A DNA stretch of 6,496 nucleotides from Planctomycetota bacterium (lineage in GTDB: Bacteria > Planctomycetota > Planctomycetia > Pirellulales > Pirellulaceae). Below, in pieces: positions 1 to 5,832 of the stretch; position 1 is the first letter of the stretch, and every line of letters starts with the position of its first letter. The notes under the pieces were generated by a model. It saw only the letters and a program-made list of their open reading frames with translations. It made no database searches and was not told the origin of the DNA. The position numbers and the translations under genes are program-made. Where the stretch lies: NCBI GenBank assembly GCA_026692885.1, contig JAPLNJ010000254.1, positions 1-6,496 on the forward strand. Direction: 5' to 3'.

Positions 1-32
1 TTGAAAACTATGCGGAACCCCACAGAACTGCC

Positions 33-97
33 CACGTTCCGCCCTTGCCGCCGGACCGCCGCCAGCGGCGGCGGTCCGGCGGCAAGGGCGGAACGTG
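33..97. repeat. Perfect 31-bp palindrome
   Basis: The arms 33-63 and 67-97 are exact inverted copies, 31 bp each, around a 3-nt loop (AGC). The stem is very GC-rich and would form an extremely stable hairpin in either DNA strand or in RNA. No T-run follows on either side, so an intrinsic terminator is not evident. Perfect identity of the arms suggests recent origin or selection on the structure. Function unknown. Confidence 0.8.
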
Positions 98-181
98 CAC
101 GCCACGGCGCGGGCGGCGCCTAGTTGCCAAACCTACCTCCACCGGCACGGGGCCGGGTGGGGACCATCAATATGCGCTACT

Positions 182-318
182 TCAAAGACTCAAGTCCCGC
201 CGTTCCCCGTTCGTCGCTTCACCGTGGACGAGTACCACCGGATGGCCTAGGCTGGCGTGCTGACCGACTGACCGAGAACGATCCCGTGGAACTGCTGGAA
301 GGCTGGATCGTCGCCAAG
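182..318 (+). pseudogene. Decayed 5' fragment of an Uma2-family (DUF820) nuclease-like gene
   Basis: Plus-strand codons from about 197 read VPPFPVRRFTVDEYHRMA, then a TAG stop (248-250), then AGVLT. After a frame change the reading continues as LTENDPVELLEGWIVAK (268-318). RFTVDEYHRM..AGVLTE.D.VELLEG.IV is the typical N-terminus of the Uma2 family, a PD-(D/E)XK-fold group abundant in planctomycetes and cyanobacteria. The frame change is explained by a perfect tandem duplication of CTGACCGA (260-267 and 268-275), which adds 8 bp. The TAG replaces what would usually be a GAG or similar codon. Homology stops near 318 and the catalytic part is absent, so this is a dead remnant. Confidence 0.65.
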
Positions 319-422
319 CTTTGTTCTGTTGTCAGCATCATCACGGCCTCCTCCCCGGACTCTACGCACATGGTCTTCCGGTGCCAACGGTGGTTTTCGG
401 TGTTTGCCGGGCCTTTCCTGAC
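319..422. other. Stretch with no recognised gene
   Basis: Between the end of the Uma2 remnant and the composite palindrome at 423. The frame that is open here simply continues from the remnant; its translation (LCSVVSIITASSPDSTHMVF and onwards) resembles nothing I know. No RNA gene or clear regulatory site is seen. Confidence 0.4.
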
Positions 423-555
423 CCTCAGCGTCCGCGCAGAAATAACTTGGTCAATTTCAAAGTAGTAGGCACACTCCGTGTGCCGTAAAATGCGGACGGC
501 ACACGGAGTGTGTCTGCTACAATTTGTTCAACTTATTCCTGCGCGGACGCTCAGG
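423..555. repeat. Composite nested palindrome
   Basis: Outer arms 423-457 and 521-555 are inverted copies matching at 29 of 35 positions (core AGCGTCCGCGCAG). Inside lies a stronger hairpin: arms 462-486 and 496-520, 25 bp with only two mismatches, both of which would be G-U pairs in plus-strand RNA, around the loop at 487-495. The core GGCACACTCCGTGTGCC is itself palindromic. The whole behaves as a hairpin within a hairpin and could be one repeat inserted into another. It codes for nothing I can recognise. Confidence 0.65.
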
Positions 556-620
556 GCGACGGTCTGGCGTCCGCACCCAAGCGGGATTGCTACGTGGGTT
601 GTCAGCGGAACGGCGCTAGC

Positions 621-745
621 CCAATGGCACTTACTTTGTAGCGGCACGGCGCGAGCCGTCCGGTATTACCGTCGGAAAACCGGGCGGCTTGCGCCGCTCC
701 GCTAACAGAAAACGCCGCCAATGGTCCCAAAGTAGATGGCATTGG
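621..745. mobile_element. 125-bp MITE-like element with 8-bp target-site duplication
   Basis: The termini CCAATGGCACTTACTTTG (621-638) and the complement of CCAATGCCATCTACTTTG (728-745) match at 15 of 18 positions. The element is bordered directly by identical 8-bp copies of GCGCTAGC (613-620 and 746-753), as expected for a target-site duplication. Inside, an imperfect inverted repeat (640-664 with 679-703, 21 of 25 matching) forms a hairpin. It has no coding capacity, so any movement would depend on a transposase elsewhere. Removing it with one GCGCTAGC copy rebuilds the palindrome whose right half is at 771-786. The transposase family is not identified. Confidence 0.55.
640..703. repeat. 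Imperfect inverted repeat inside the 621-745 element
   Basis: The arms 640-664 and 679-703 match at 21 of 25 positions (AGCGGCACGGCGCGAGCC side), with a 14-nt loop. It could be an independent dispersed hairpin carried by the larger element, or the element's own core structure. No protein is encoded. Confidence 0.6.
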
Positions 746-786
746 GCGCTAGCCGCCGGTGGCGTTCGGAACCGGCGGCTAGCGCC
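745..786. repeat. Palindrome just downstream of the long gene's stop
   Basis: Perfect 16-bp arms (745-760 and 771-786, GGCGCTAGCCGCCGGT and its complement) enclose a 10-nt loop. It begins 10 nt past the TAG stop on the minus strand, so the transcript would form a strong hairpin there and it could help end or protect the mRNA. There is no T-run after it, so it is not a classic intrinsic terminator. It also appears to be the target of the 621-745 insertion. Confidence 0.65.
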
Positions 787-796
787 TTGCCGCTCA

Positions 797-3700
797 CTAC
801 TGGGGTAACGCGTCCAGCGTGGCGAGCAACTGCTGCGCGCGTTGGATCATCTCCGCGGCGCAGGCGCCGTAGGTTTCAAAGTTGCGGAGCGCGGCGCGGG
901 CGTACTCGCGGGCATCGGGCACGCGGCCGGATTGGGCCAGGGCCAACGCGACGTTGAAGCGGGTTTGGGCGGCACCGTAGATGTTGCCCGAAGCTTCATC
1001 GTAGCGGATGCACTCGCGGTAGTGCGGCAGGGCGCGGTCGATGTCGCCGGCGGTATCGTAGATCATGCCGAGTTGGTTGTGCGCGACCGCCAGGTCGTTG
1101 ACGGCGTTGGCGGGCAGCAGGTCGAGCGCCTGGTGGTAGAAGCCGACGGCCGTGTTCAGGTGGCCGACCAGTTCCGCTTCCGGCCGGCCCGCAGACCGGG
1201 CTTCCTTGAAACGATTGAAGGCCACGGAGCCCAGTGTAATGTGGCATTTGCCGCGTCCCAGCCGATCACGCTCGTCCCTCAGTTCCAGGCTCCGCCGATA
1301 CCAACGCTCGGCCTGCGGCAAGTCGCGGATGGCGGGGATGTCCTTGTAGGCCGTGCCCAGGTTAAATGCCGCGATGGCGGCAGCGGGGCGATCGCCGATT
1401 TGCTCTGCCAACACGTACGTCTCTTCGTACGCCGCGACACACGTCTCCTGCTGGCATTCCCGTTGGATTTCGCCGAGTTGGTGTAGCGACGCCGCCAGCG
1501 TGCGAATCGTATTTCGGTCCGCGCCGGTCAGCCGGGCCAAGACGGCCCCCGGGAGGTCGAGCCCTTTGGAGTGCGGCGGCTCGACGCCGCTTTGGCTGGC
1601 CGCGCCGCGGCTTTCCTTTTCCGGGCTTGCCAGGCCCGTGGAAAGCGGCTGCGCCGCAGAAGAAAGCTCCGTCAAGCCGGAGCACTCCAAAGACCGCTGA
1701 CGGACCACATCCTCCGCACGCCGCCGAGTCCAGTCGACGCAAACGCGCTGCAGTCGCTCGGCCTCCGGCCAATTCCGCATCTCGCGGGCCAATCTCACGC
1801 GGTAGTTGGTCACCAGGCTCCATCGCTCTTCGCGGCCGGGGAGCGGGCCGTCGGTCTGCGGATCGACGAACTCCGGCACGATCTCGGCCACCAGCCGTGC
1901 CCACTCGGCCCGGCGACCGGTGTGACCGTACAGCTCGTCCAAGCCTTGCATCGTGCTGATGACTGGAGCCCACCAACCGTGCCGGCGGGCGAGTTGGCGG
2001 GCGTGCAGCAGGTTGGCCTCCTCGGCGGTCAGCGATCCGATCACGTCGCGGTTGCCGGCGCCGTATTGGTTGTGGTAGTAGTCCCCCAACTGGCCCAGCG
2101 CTTCGACGAAGGCGCGGGGGGCGGCGGATTTGAGATTTGAAATCGCCAATTTCAGATTTGAGATTTGAGATTCGGAATCTGAAACTTGAGATTTGAGATC
2201 AGCGATTTCAGATGGCCGAGTCGCGGCGGCGGCATCTTCTCCGGCGGGATAGTACTCGTCGAACAGGCCCTTGAAGAACCAGGGGAGCGCGGGGTGGATG
2301 GTGTAGTAGCCGCCGCCGTGCGCGGTCAACAGGCCCACCTCGGCCGCACGGTCCAAGAGCGCGATCCACGACTCGCGGTCCAGGCCCCGCAACTCCGGCA
2401 GGCTCCAGTCGGCGTCGGGATGGCCCATCATCTGTATCGCGTCCACATCCACGAACCCCTGGAAGAAATGCAGCAGGGCCAGACGCCGGCGTTCGGGCTC
2501 GGTGAAGCCGTGCTCGAAGCCGTATTGCAGCGACGCGGCCAGGCTGCGGCTGCGGCCTTGGGCCACGTCGTCGGCCACCCGCGCCTCGCCCCGCCGCAAC
2601 TGCTCGACGAACGCCTCGATCTGCGCGCGTCGCTCCAGCTTGTCCCGCAGCGCCTGGCCGACCAGCACGGTGACGGCCAGCGGGTTGCCGCCGGTGAACC
2701 GCAGCAGGGGCCGCCAGTCCTCGACGTCGGTCAGCCGCCGGCCGTGCTTTTCGGCCAGGCCTCGGGCCAACTGGACCCGCTCCTGCATTGGCATCGGCGG
2801 GACCTCGATCCGCCGCGGCAGGTCGCCCAGCCACGCGCGTTCGTCGCGCCGCGAGGTGAGCAGGAAGCGGGCCTTGGTCCGGGCGGCCGCGCGCAGGAAA
2901 TCGGCCAGCTCGCGCTGTTCCGCGGGCGAGTAGTCCGAGACGTTGGCGGCCGGTTCGATACAAGCACGATGCGCAAGCGAGTGAGTCTGAGGTTCGGTTG
3001 AACACTCATCGGGGACGCACTTGCTTGCGCTGCGTGCTTGTATGGCCGGAAAACCGGTGATCGGTTCGACGTTGTCCCAAATCCACAGCACGGGAATCTG
3101 CTGCAAGACTCGCAGGGCCACCTGCCGCCGTGCGGCATCGTCCAGCGCCAGCCAGTGGACGCCGGCCTGTTCGAGCGTCGCGCCGAACACCTGGCCGAGG
3201 CGGTCCAGCACGCGGGCCAACGGCGTGTGGTGCTCGAACGAGGTGAACAGCACCGGACCCTGCACGCCGCCGGTGAAGGCGTACCAGCGGGCGAACTCGG
3301 CCACCGTCGCCGTCTTGCCGCTGCCGGCCAAGGCGTGCAGCAGCACGACCGCTTGCGTGTCGAGCGCCCGGTCCAGGGCCAGCAACGTTTCATCCCGGCC
3401 GAAGAAGCCGGCGTCCGGCGGCGGGGGCAGATCGGGGTCCAGTCCGCCGGCCCCGGCCGTCGACTCGGCCGCGGCGATGGTGACGGCCAGCGACCGCCCT
3501 GGGTCGCGGGGCGGGAACAGCGGCGTGGGCAGGGCCTCGTACACGACCGGCACGCACCAGTCGCTCAGCGGCCGCGGGTCGTAGGCGATCGTCCGCTGCG
3601 GATGCGTAGCCAGTTGCTTGCGGCCCAGCGTGACCGCTTCGCCCAACGGGGCCCCTTGCAGCAGCGCGGCGTACAGGTCGGCCACAAACTGGGCCGCGGT

Positions 3701-5689
3701 GACGACGTACACGTTGTACCGCATGGCCACCACGCCGGTCACGCCGCAGTCGATCACCTCCTGGGCCAGCGAGCCGAAGGCCCGCACCTGGGCGTGGACT
3801 TCGTCGGCCGACGCGGCCGACGGCTGGGGCGGCGCTTCGGCGTGCGCGCTGCGGCAGGCGTTCAGCACCAGCACCGGCACGTCGGTCTCCTTCAGCAGCC
3901 GACCCAGATCGCGGCCGTCGACCAATTGCAGGTTGTCCTCGGTCTGCGGGTCCTCGAACAGCAGGTAGCCGTGGCTGCCGGCGCGCGGCCCGGACAGCAG
4001 CAGCGGACCCAGCTTCCGCAGCCACTGGGTGGTCGTCTCCTTGTCGGCCACTTCGGCGTACATGCCGTGGCCGTCGAAGTGGACCACGTGGTACGGCCGA
4101 CCGGCCTGCCGCGCCGCCCGCAACCGCGCGGCCAGGGCGGTGAACGTCGCCGGCCGCAGCACGTCCAATTGGTACAGGGCCTGCGTCTCGGCGGTCAGCG
4201 CCTTGACCAACCGGCTGGCGACCGAGCGGAACGGCACGTCGTCGGCTTGCCGGGGCCGGCAGATGACCAGCAGGATGCGGATCGGGCCGGCCTCGGCGCG
4301 CACCGCTTGCGGCGGTTCCAGCGATTCGTCATGGGTCCGCACGAAAGCCGCGGCCCGCAGGGCCAGGACCGTGTCGGTATGGCGGTCCCGGAGCAGTTCC
4401 CAGGGGACGGCCTGGGCGTCTCGCACGCTGGCGACGACCTCGACGCGCAGGCCGCTCAGACGCTCCGCCACGCGGACCCACAGCCGGCGGCCCTGCTCGC
4501 TGGAGCCGAACACGCGGTCGAACAACTCGCCGCCGATCTCGGCCATCCGCGCCTCGATTCGCGCCGCGATGGTCGGCGCGGGCTCGAACGGGTGCTGGAG
4601 GAAATCTTCCAGGTACCAGCGCAGGTCCTCGTGGTCCTGCGGCGTCAGGGCGAAATCGAACGCGGCGTGGGCTCGCAGGGGCGGCTGGCCGGGTTCTTCC
4701 AGCACGGCCTGCACCTGATCTCCCGTCTGCGTGAGGCGGAGAGTGGAGTGTAGTCCGCTCGCTCCGCGAGCGGACAAGGCCGGCTCACGGAGTGAGCTGG
4801 CTACACTGGATTCCGCTCGCGGCAGGCAGCCAGCCGCCAGCAGCGCATCGAGCAGGCCGATGGCGTTGTTCATGGCCAGGCGGCGGAAGACGCCGCCGGC
4901 GGTCTGGTCCAGGTCGGCTTTGCGGTGGTCGGCCAGGTCCGAGATACCGCGCAGCACCAAGGTGCGGGCGGGATCGGCCGCTTCGAAGACCGCGGCCAGC
5001 ACGCCGCCCGATTCCATCTCCAGCGCCATGAATTTGCGGTTCTGCCGCTTCAGCCAGTCGACGAACGATTCCGCCGCTCCGACAATTGGTCCGCAGGCGA
5101 CTGGGCCGTCGAGCAGTCGCGGGCCGTCGGCCAGCAGCGGAGCATAGGCTTTGCGGTTGCGCAAGTTGGCAGGCAACGCGTCGTGCAAGCGGCGCCGGCC
5201 GTCCTCCTGCCACGTCTCGAACTGGCGGGAGTGAGCGAACTTGAAATGCCGAATCTCCTTGGCCAGATCGCCGCTGGGCCGGAACGTGTCGCCGGCCAGG
5301 CGGAAGTCGAACCGGTCCGGCACGGCCGCGTCGACGGCCTGAGCGTCTTCCAGGTAGCTTTCGACCGCCGTGGCGGCCACAACATCGCCCAGCCGCACGT
5401 CGCTGTCGAGCCCGCCCGCGATGCCCAGCACGACGACCGTGGCCGGCTGCCAGCGGGTCAGCAGCCGCTGCGTGACCAGGGCCGCTTTCCGCTCGCCCAT
5501 CTTGCCGGCAAAGCTGGCCACGCAGCGATACGGCTGCCCGGAGGCCGCGGGCCAAGTGAAGACGTAATCGTAGTCGTTCGTCTCGGAGTCCTTGACCGGC
5601 GTGCAGCGGTCCTTGATCCGCGCGTGCAGTTGCTCGAATTCCTCTTGCAACGCGATGACGATGGCGATGTCGAGCGGGGCATCGGTCAC
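797..5689 (-). CDS. NLR-like PNP-CHAT-STAND-TPR protein, candidate defence or cell-death sensor
   Basis: A cytosolic-looking protein of 1630 residues with no signal peptide or membrane segment seen. Residues 6-288 resemble MTAN/PNP nucleosidases: the EEF motif (Glu17, matching the MTAN catalytic Glu), GIAGGL at 89-94, EMES at 224-227 and SDLAD with Asp251. Residues 318-720 are a CHAT caspase-like protease with the His-Cys dyad in HFDGHG (His541) and NACRS (Cys612). A STAND ATPase follows: FFGRD at 762-766, P-loop ALAGSGKT at 786-793, Walker B WIWDN with Asp872, LLTSRRD at 943-949, GGNPLA at 1000-1005, then a winged-helix-like part to about 1140. About five TPRs occupy 1398-1615. The GTG start is chosen because GAGG lies 7 nt upstream and the ATG at 5785 only adds an Arg-rich tail ahead of the PNP fold. 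Four repeat elements are embedded in frame. By family knowledge, TPRs would sense, STAND would oligomerise, and PNP and CHAT would act as effectors; the defence role is inferred. The gene stands alone, with no operon partner. Confidence 0.93.
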   Translation of the reverse strand: MTDAPLDIAIVIALQEEFEQLHARIKDRCTPVKDSETNDYDYVFTWPAASGQPYRCVASFAGKMGERKAALVTQRLLTRWQPATVVVLGIAGGLDSDVRLGDVVAATAVESYLEDAQAVDAAVPDRFDFRLAGDTFRPSGDLAKEIRHFKFAHSRQFETWQEDGRRRLHDALPANLRNRKAYAPLLADGPRLLDGPVACGPIVGAAESFVDWLKRQNRKFMALEMESGGVLAAVFEAADPARTLVLRGISDLADHRKADLDQTAGGVFRRLAMNNAIGLLDALLAAGCLPRAESSVASSLREPALSARGASGLHSTLRLTQTGDQVQAVLEEPGQPPLRAHAAFDFALTPQDHEDLRWYLEDFLQHPFEPAPTIAARIEARMAEIGGELFDRVFGSSEQGRRLWVRVAERLSGLRVEVVASVRDAQAVPWELLRDRHTDTVLALRAAAFVRTHDESLEPPQAVRAEAGPIRILLVICRPRQADDVPFRSVASRLVKALTAETQALYQLDVLRPATFTALAARLRAARQAGRPYHVVHFDGHGMYAEVADKETTTQWLRKLGPLLLSGPRAGSHGYLLFEDPQTEDNLQLVDGRDLGRLLKETDVPVLVLNACRSAHAEAPPQPSAASADEVHAQVRAFGSLAQEVIDCGVTGVVAMRYNVYVVTAAQFVADLYAALLQGAPLGEAVTLGRKQLATHPQRTIAYDPRPLSDWCVPVVYEALPTPLFPPRDPGRSLAVTIAAAESTAGAGGLDPDLPPPPDAGFFGRDETLLALDRALDTQAVVLLHALAGSGKTATVAEFARWYAFTGGVQGPVLFTSFEHHTPLARVLDRLGQVFGATLEQAGVHWLALDDAARRQVALRVLQQIPVLWIWDNVEPITGFPAIQARSASKCVPDECSTEPQTHSLAHRACIEPAANVSDYSPAEQRELADFLRAAARTKARFLLTSRRDERAWLGDLPRRIEVPPMPMQERVQLARGLAEKHGRRLTDVEDWRPLLRFTGGNPLAVTVLVGQALRDKLERRAQIEAFVEQLRRGEARVADDVAQGRSRSLAASLQYGFEHGFTEPERRRLALLHFFQGFVDVDAIQMMGHPDADWSLPELRGLDRESWIALLDRAAEVGLLTAHGGGYYTIHPALPWFFKGLFDEYYPAGEDAAAATRPSEIADLKSQVSDSESQISNLKLAISNLKSAAPRAFVEALGQLGDYYHNQYGAGNRDVIGSLTAEEANLLHARQLARRHGWWAPVISTMQGLDELYGHTGRRAEWARLVAEIVPEFVDPQTDGPLPGREERWSLVTNYRVRLAREMRNWPEAERLQRVCVDWTRRRAEDVVRQRSLECSGLTELSSAAQPLSTGLASPEKESRGAASQSGVEPPHSKGLDLPGAVLARLTGADRNTIRTLAASLHQLGEIQRECQQETCVAAYEETYVLAEQIGDRPAAAIAAFNLGTAYKDIPAIRDLPQAERWYRRSLELRDERDRLGRGKCHITLGSVAFNRFKEARSAGRPEAELVGHLNTAVGFYHQALDLLPANAVNDLAVAHNQLGMIYDTAGDIDRALPHYRECIRYDEASGNIYGAAQTRFNVALALAQSGRVPDAREYARAALRNFETYGACAAEMIQRAQQLLATLDALPQ
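1564..1692. repeat. 129-bp palindromic repeat inserted before the TPR array
   Basis: The 23-bp arms 1564-1586 and 1670-1692 are inverted copies with three mismatches (CTTTGGAGTGC outermost). Inner palindromic parts include CGCGCCGCGG and the CCGGGCTTGC/CAGGCCCG pair. The length of 129 bp equals 43 codons, so the reading frame is kept. It encodes residues about 1333-1376, a Ser/Gly/Ala-rich disordered-looking stretch (SSAAQPLSTGLASPEKES) between helical segments. Its composition and structure mark it as a dispersed element and not original coding sequence. Confidence 0.75.
2127..2213. repeat. 7-bp tandem repeat (GATTTGA-type) coding a heptad segment
   Basis: Twelve successive 7-bp units related to GATTTGA (variants AATTTCA, GATTCGG, GATCAGC, AACTTGA), plus a final GAT, fill 87 bp, which is exactly 29 codons. 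Because three 7-bp units equal seven codons, the protein shows a seven-residue period: IADLKSQ, VSDSESQ, ISNLKLA, ISNLKSA (residues about 1160-1188). This gives a short coiled-coil-like linker between the STAND module and the region leading to the TPRs. The AT-rich composition contrasts sharply with the surrounding GC-rich coding DNA. Confidence 0.85.
2958..3043. repeat. Palindromic repeat inserted in the STAND ATPase just after Walker B
   Basis: The 26-bp arms 2958-2983 and 3018-3043 match at 23 of 26 positions as an inverted repeat (ATACAAGCACG outermost). The sequence codes for residues about 883-911, a Ser/Cys/His-rich stretch (CVPDECSTEP) unlike the rest of the ATPase. It lies between WDNVEPITGFPA and SPAEQRELADFL, where related ATPases have a short loop. 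It reads through in frame. It looks like a mobile palindromic element that the protein tolerates in a surface loop. Confidence 0.72.
4747..4807. repeat. Double-hairpin repeat inside the PNP-CHAT linker
   Basis: The 61-bp element begins AGTGTAG and ends CTACACT. It contains two tandem hairpins: CCGCTCG/CGAGCGG (4755-4773) and CCGGCTCAC/GTGAGCTGG (4780-4800, one mismatch). The two halves are themselves imperfect inverted copies. It encodes residues about 295-315 of the long protein, immediately after the last PNP helix and before the CHAT region, without breaking the frame. I recall similar elements as dispersed repeats in planctomycetes, but could not check this. Confidence 0.7.
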
Positions 5690-5696
5690 AGGTCGG

Positions 5697-5700
5697 CCTC
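5697..5700 (-). promoter_or_regulatory. Ribosome-binding site for the GTG start
   Basis: GAGG on the minus strand sits 7 nt before the GTG at 5689. This is good spacing, and it decides the start in favour of GTG over the in-frame ATG at 5785, for which I see no comparable site. The first residues after GTG (VTDAPLDIAIVIAL) lead directly into the first beta strand of the PNP fold. Confidence 0.45.
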
Positions 5701-5771
5701 GTGGGGGCGAGAGACAGGGACGGGATCGGACTGCGGCGCGGCGTTTCGGCGACCGAGGTGATCGGGAGATT

Positions 5772-5799
5772 ATTATCCGCTGCACGACCTGCGGTGCAA
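5772..5799 (-). promoter_or_regulatory. Weak candidate sigma-70-type promoter of the long gene
   Basis: On the minus strand, a -35-like TTGCAC (5799-5794) and a -10-like GATAAT (5777-5772) are separated by 16 nt. The -10 matches five of six consensus positions, the -35 only three. Transcription would begin near 5765 and leave a leader of about 75 nt before the GTG. A short dyad TGCAC/GTGCA (5781-5798) lies in the same stretch and could bind a regulator, though it is short enough to be chance. If the promoter is real, the ATG at 5785 would lie upstream of the transcript. Planctomycete promoters are poorly conserved, so this is only a candidate. Confidence 0.25.
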
Positions 5800-5832
5800 T
5801 GGGCGGTTCGGTCGTCGGGCGGAAGAGACCTC

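Noticed and set aside
124..465. Plus-strand open frame of 113 codons as an intact small gene
   Set aside because: Only its middle (LTENDPVELLEGWIVAK) resembles a protein family; the preceding conserved residues are in another frame and the end is unrelated sequence. It is part of the Uma2 pseudogene.
745..786. Intrinsic (Rho-independent) terminator for the large gene
   Set aside because: The hairpin is strong and well placed, but no T-run follows on the minus strand and it matches a dispersed palindrome interrupted by an insertion. It is kept as a repeat with a possible secondary role.
423..790. CRISPR array or attachment-site cluster
   Set aside because: Repeats are of different families, palindromic and unevenly spaced, with no constant direct repeat plus unique spacer pattern and no integrase or Cas gene.
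2127..2213. Frameshift or sequencing error in the AT-rich stretch
   Set aside because: The 7-bp periodicity is exact across 12 units, the length is 29 whole codons and the frame on both sides is maintained with recognisable domains.
2186..3001. Plus-strand 271-codon and minus-strand 265-codon alternative frames
   Set aside because: Both overlap the STAND module in other phases and give low-complexity Ala/Arg/Gly-rich translations with no recognisable domain.
3038..4753. Long plus-strand open frame of 571 codons opposite the large gene
   Set aside because: It is the antisense shadow of the CHAT and STAND coding region; high-GC genes commonly leave long open antisense frames. The translation is Gln/Arg/Gly-rich with no domain, while the minus frame has clear motifs.
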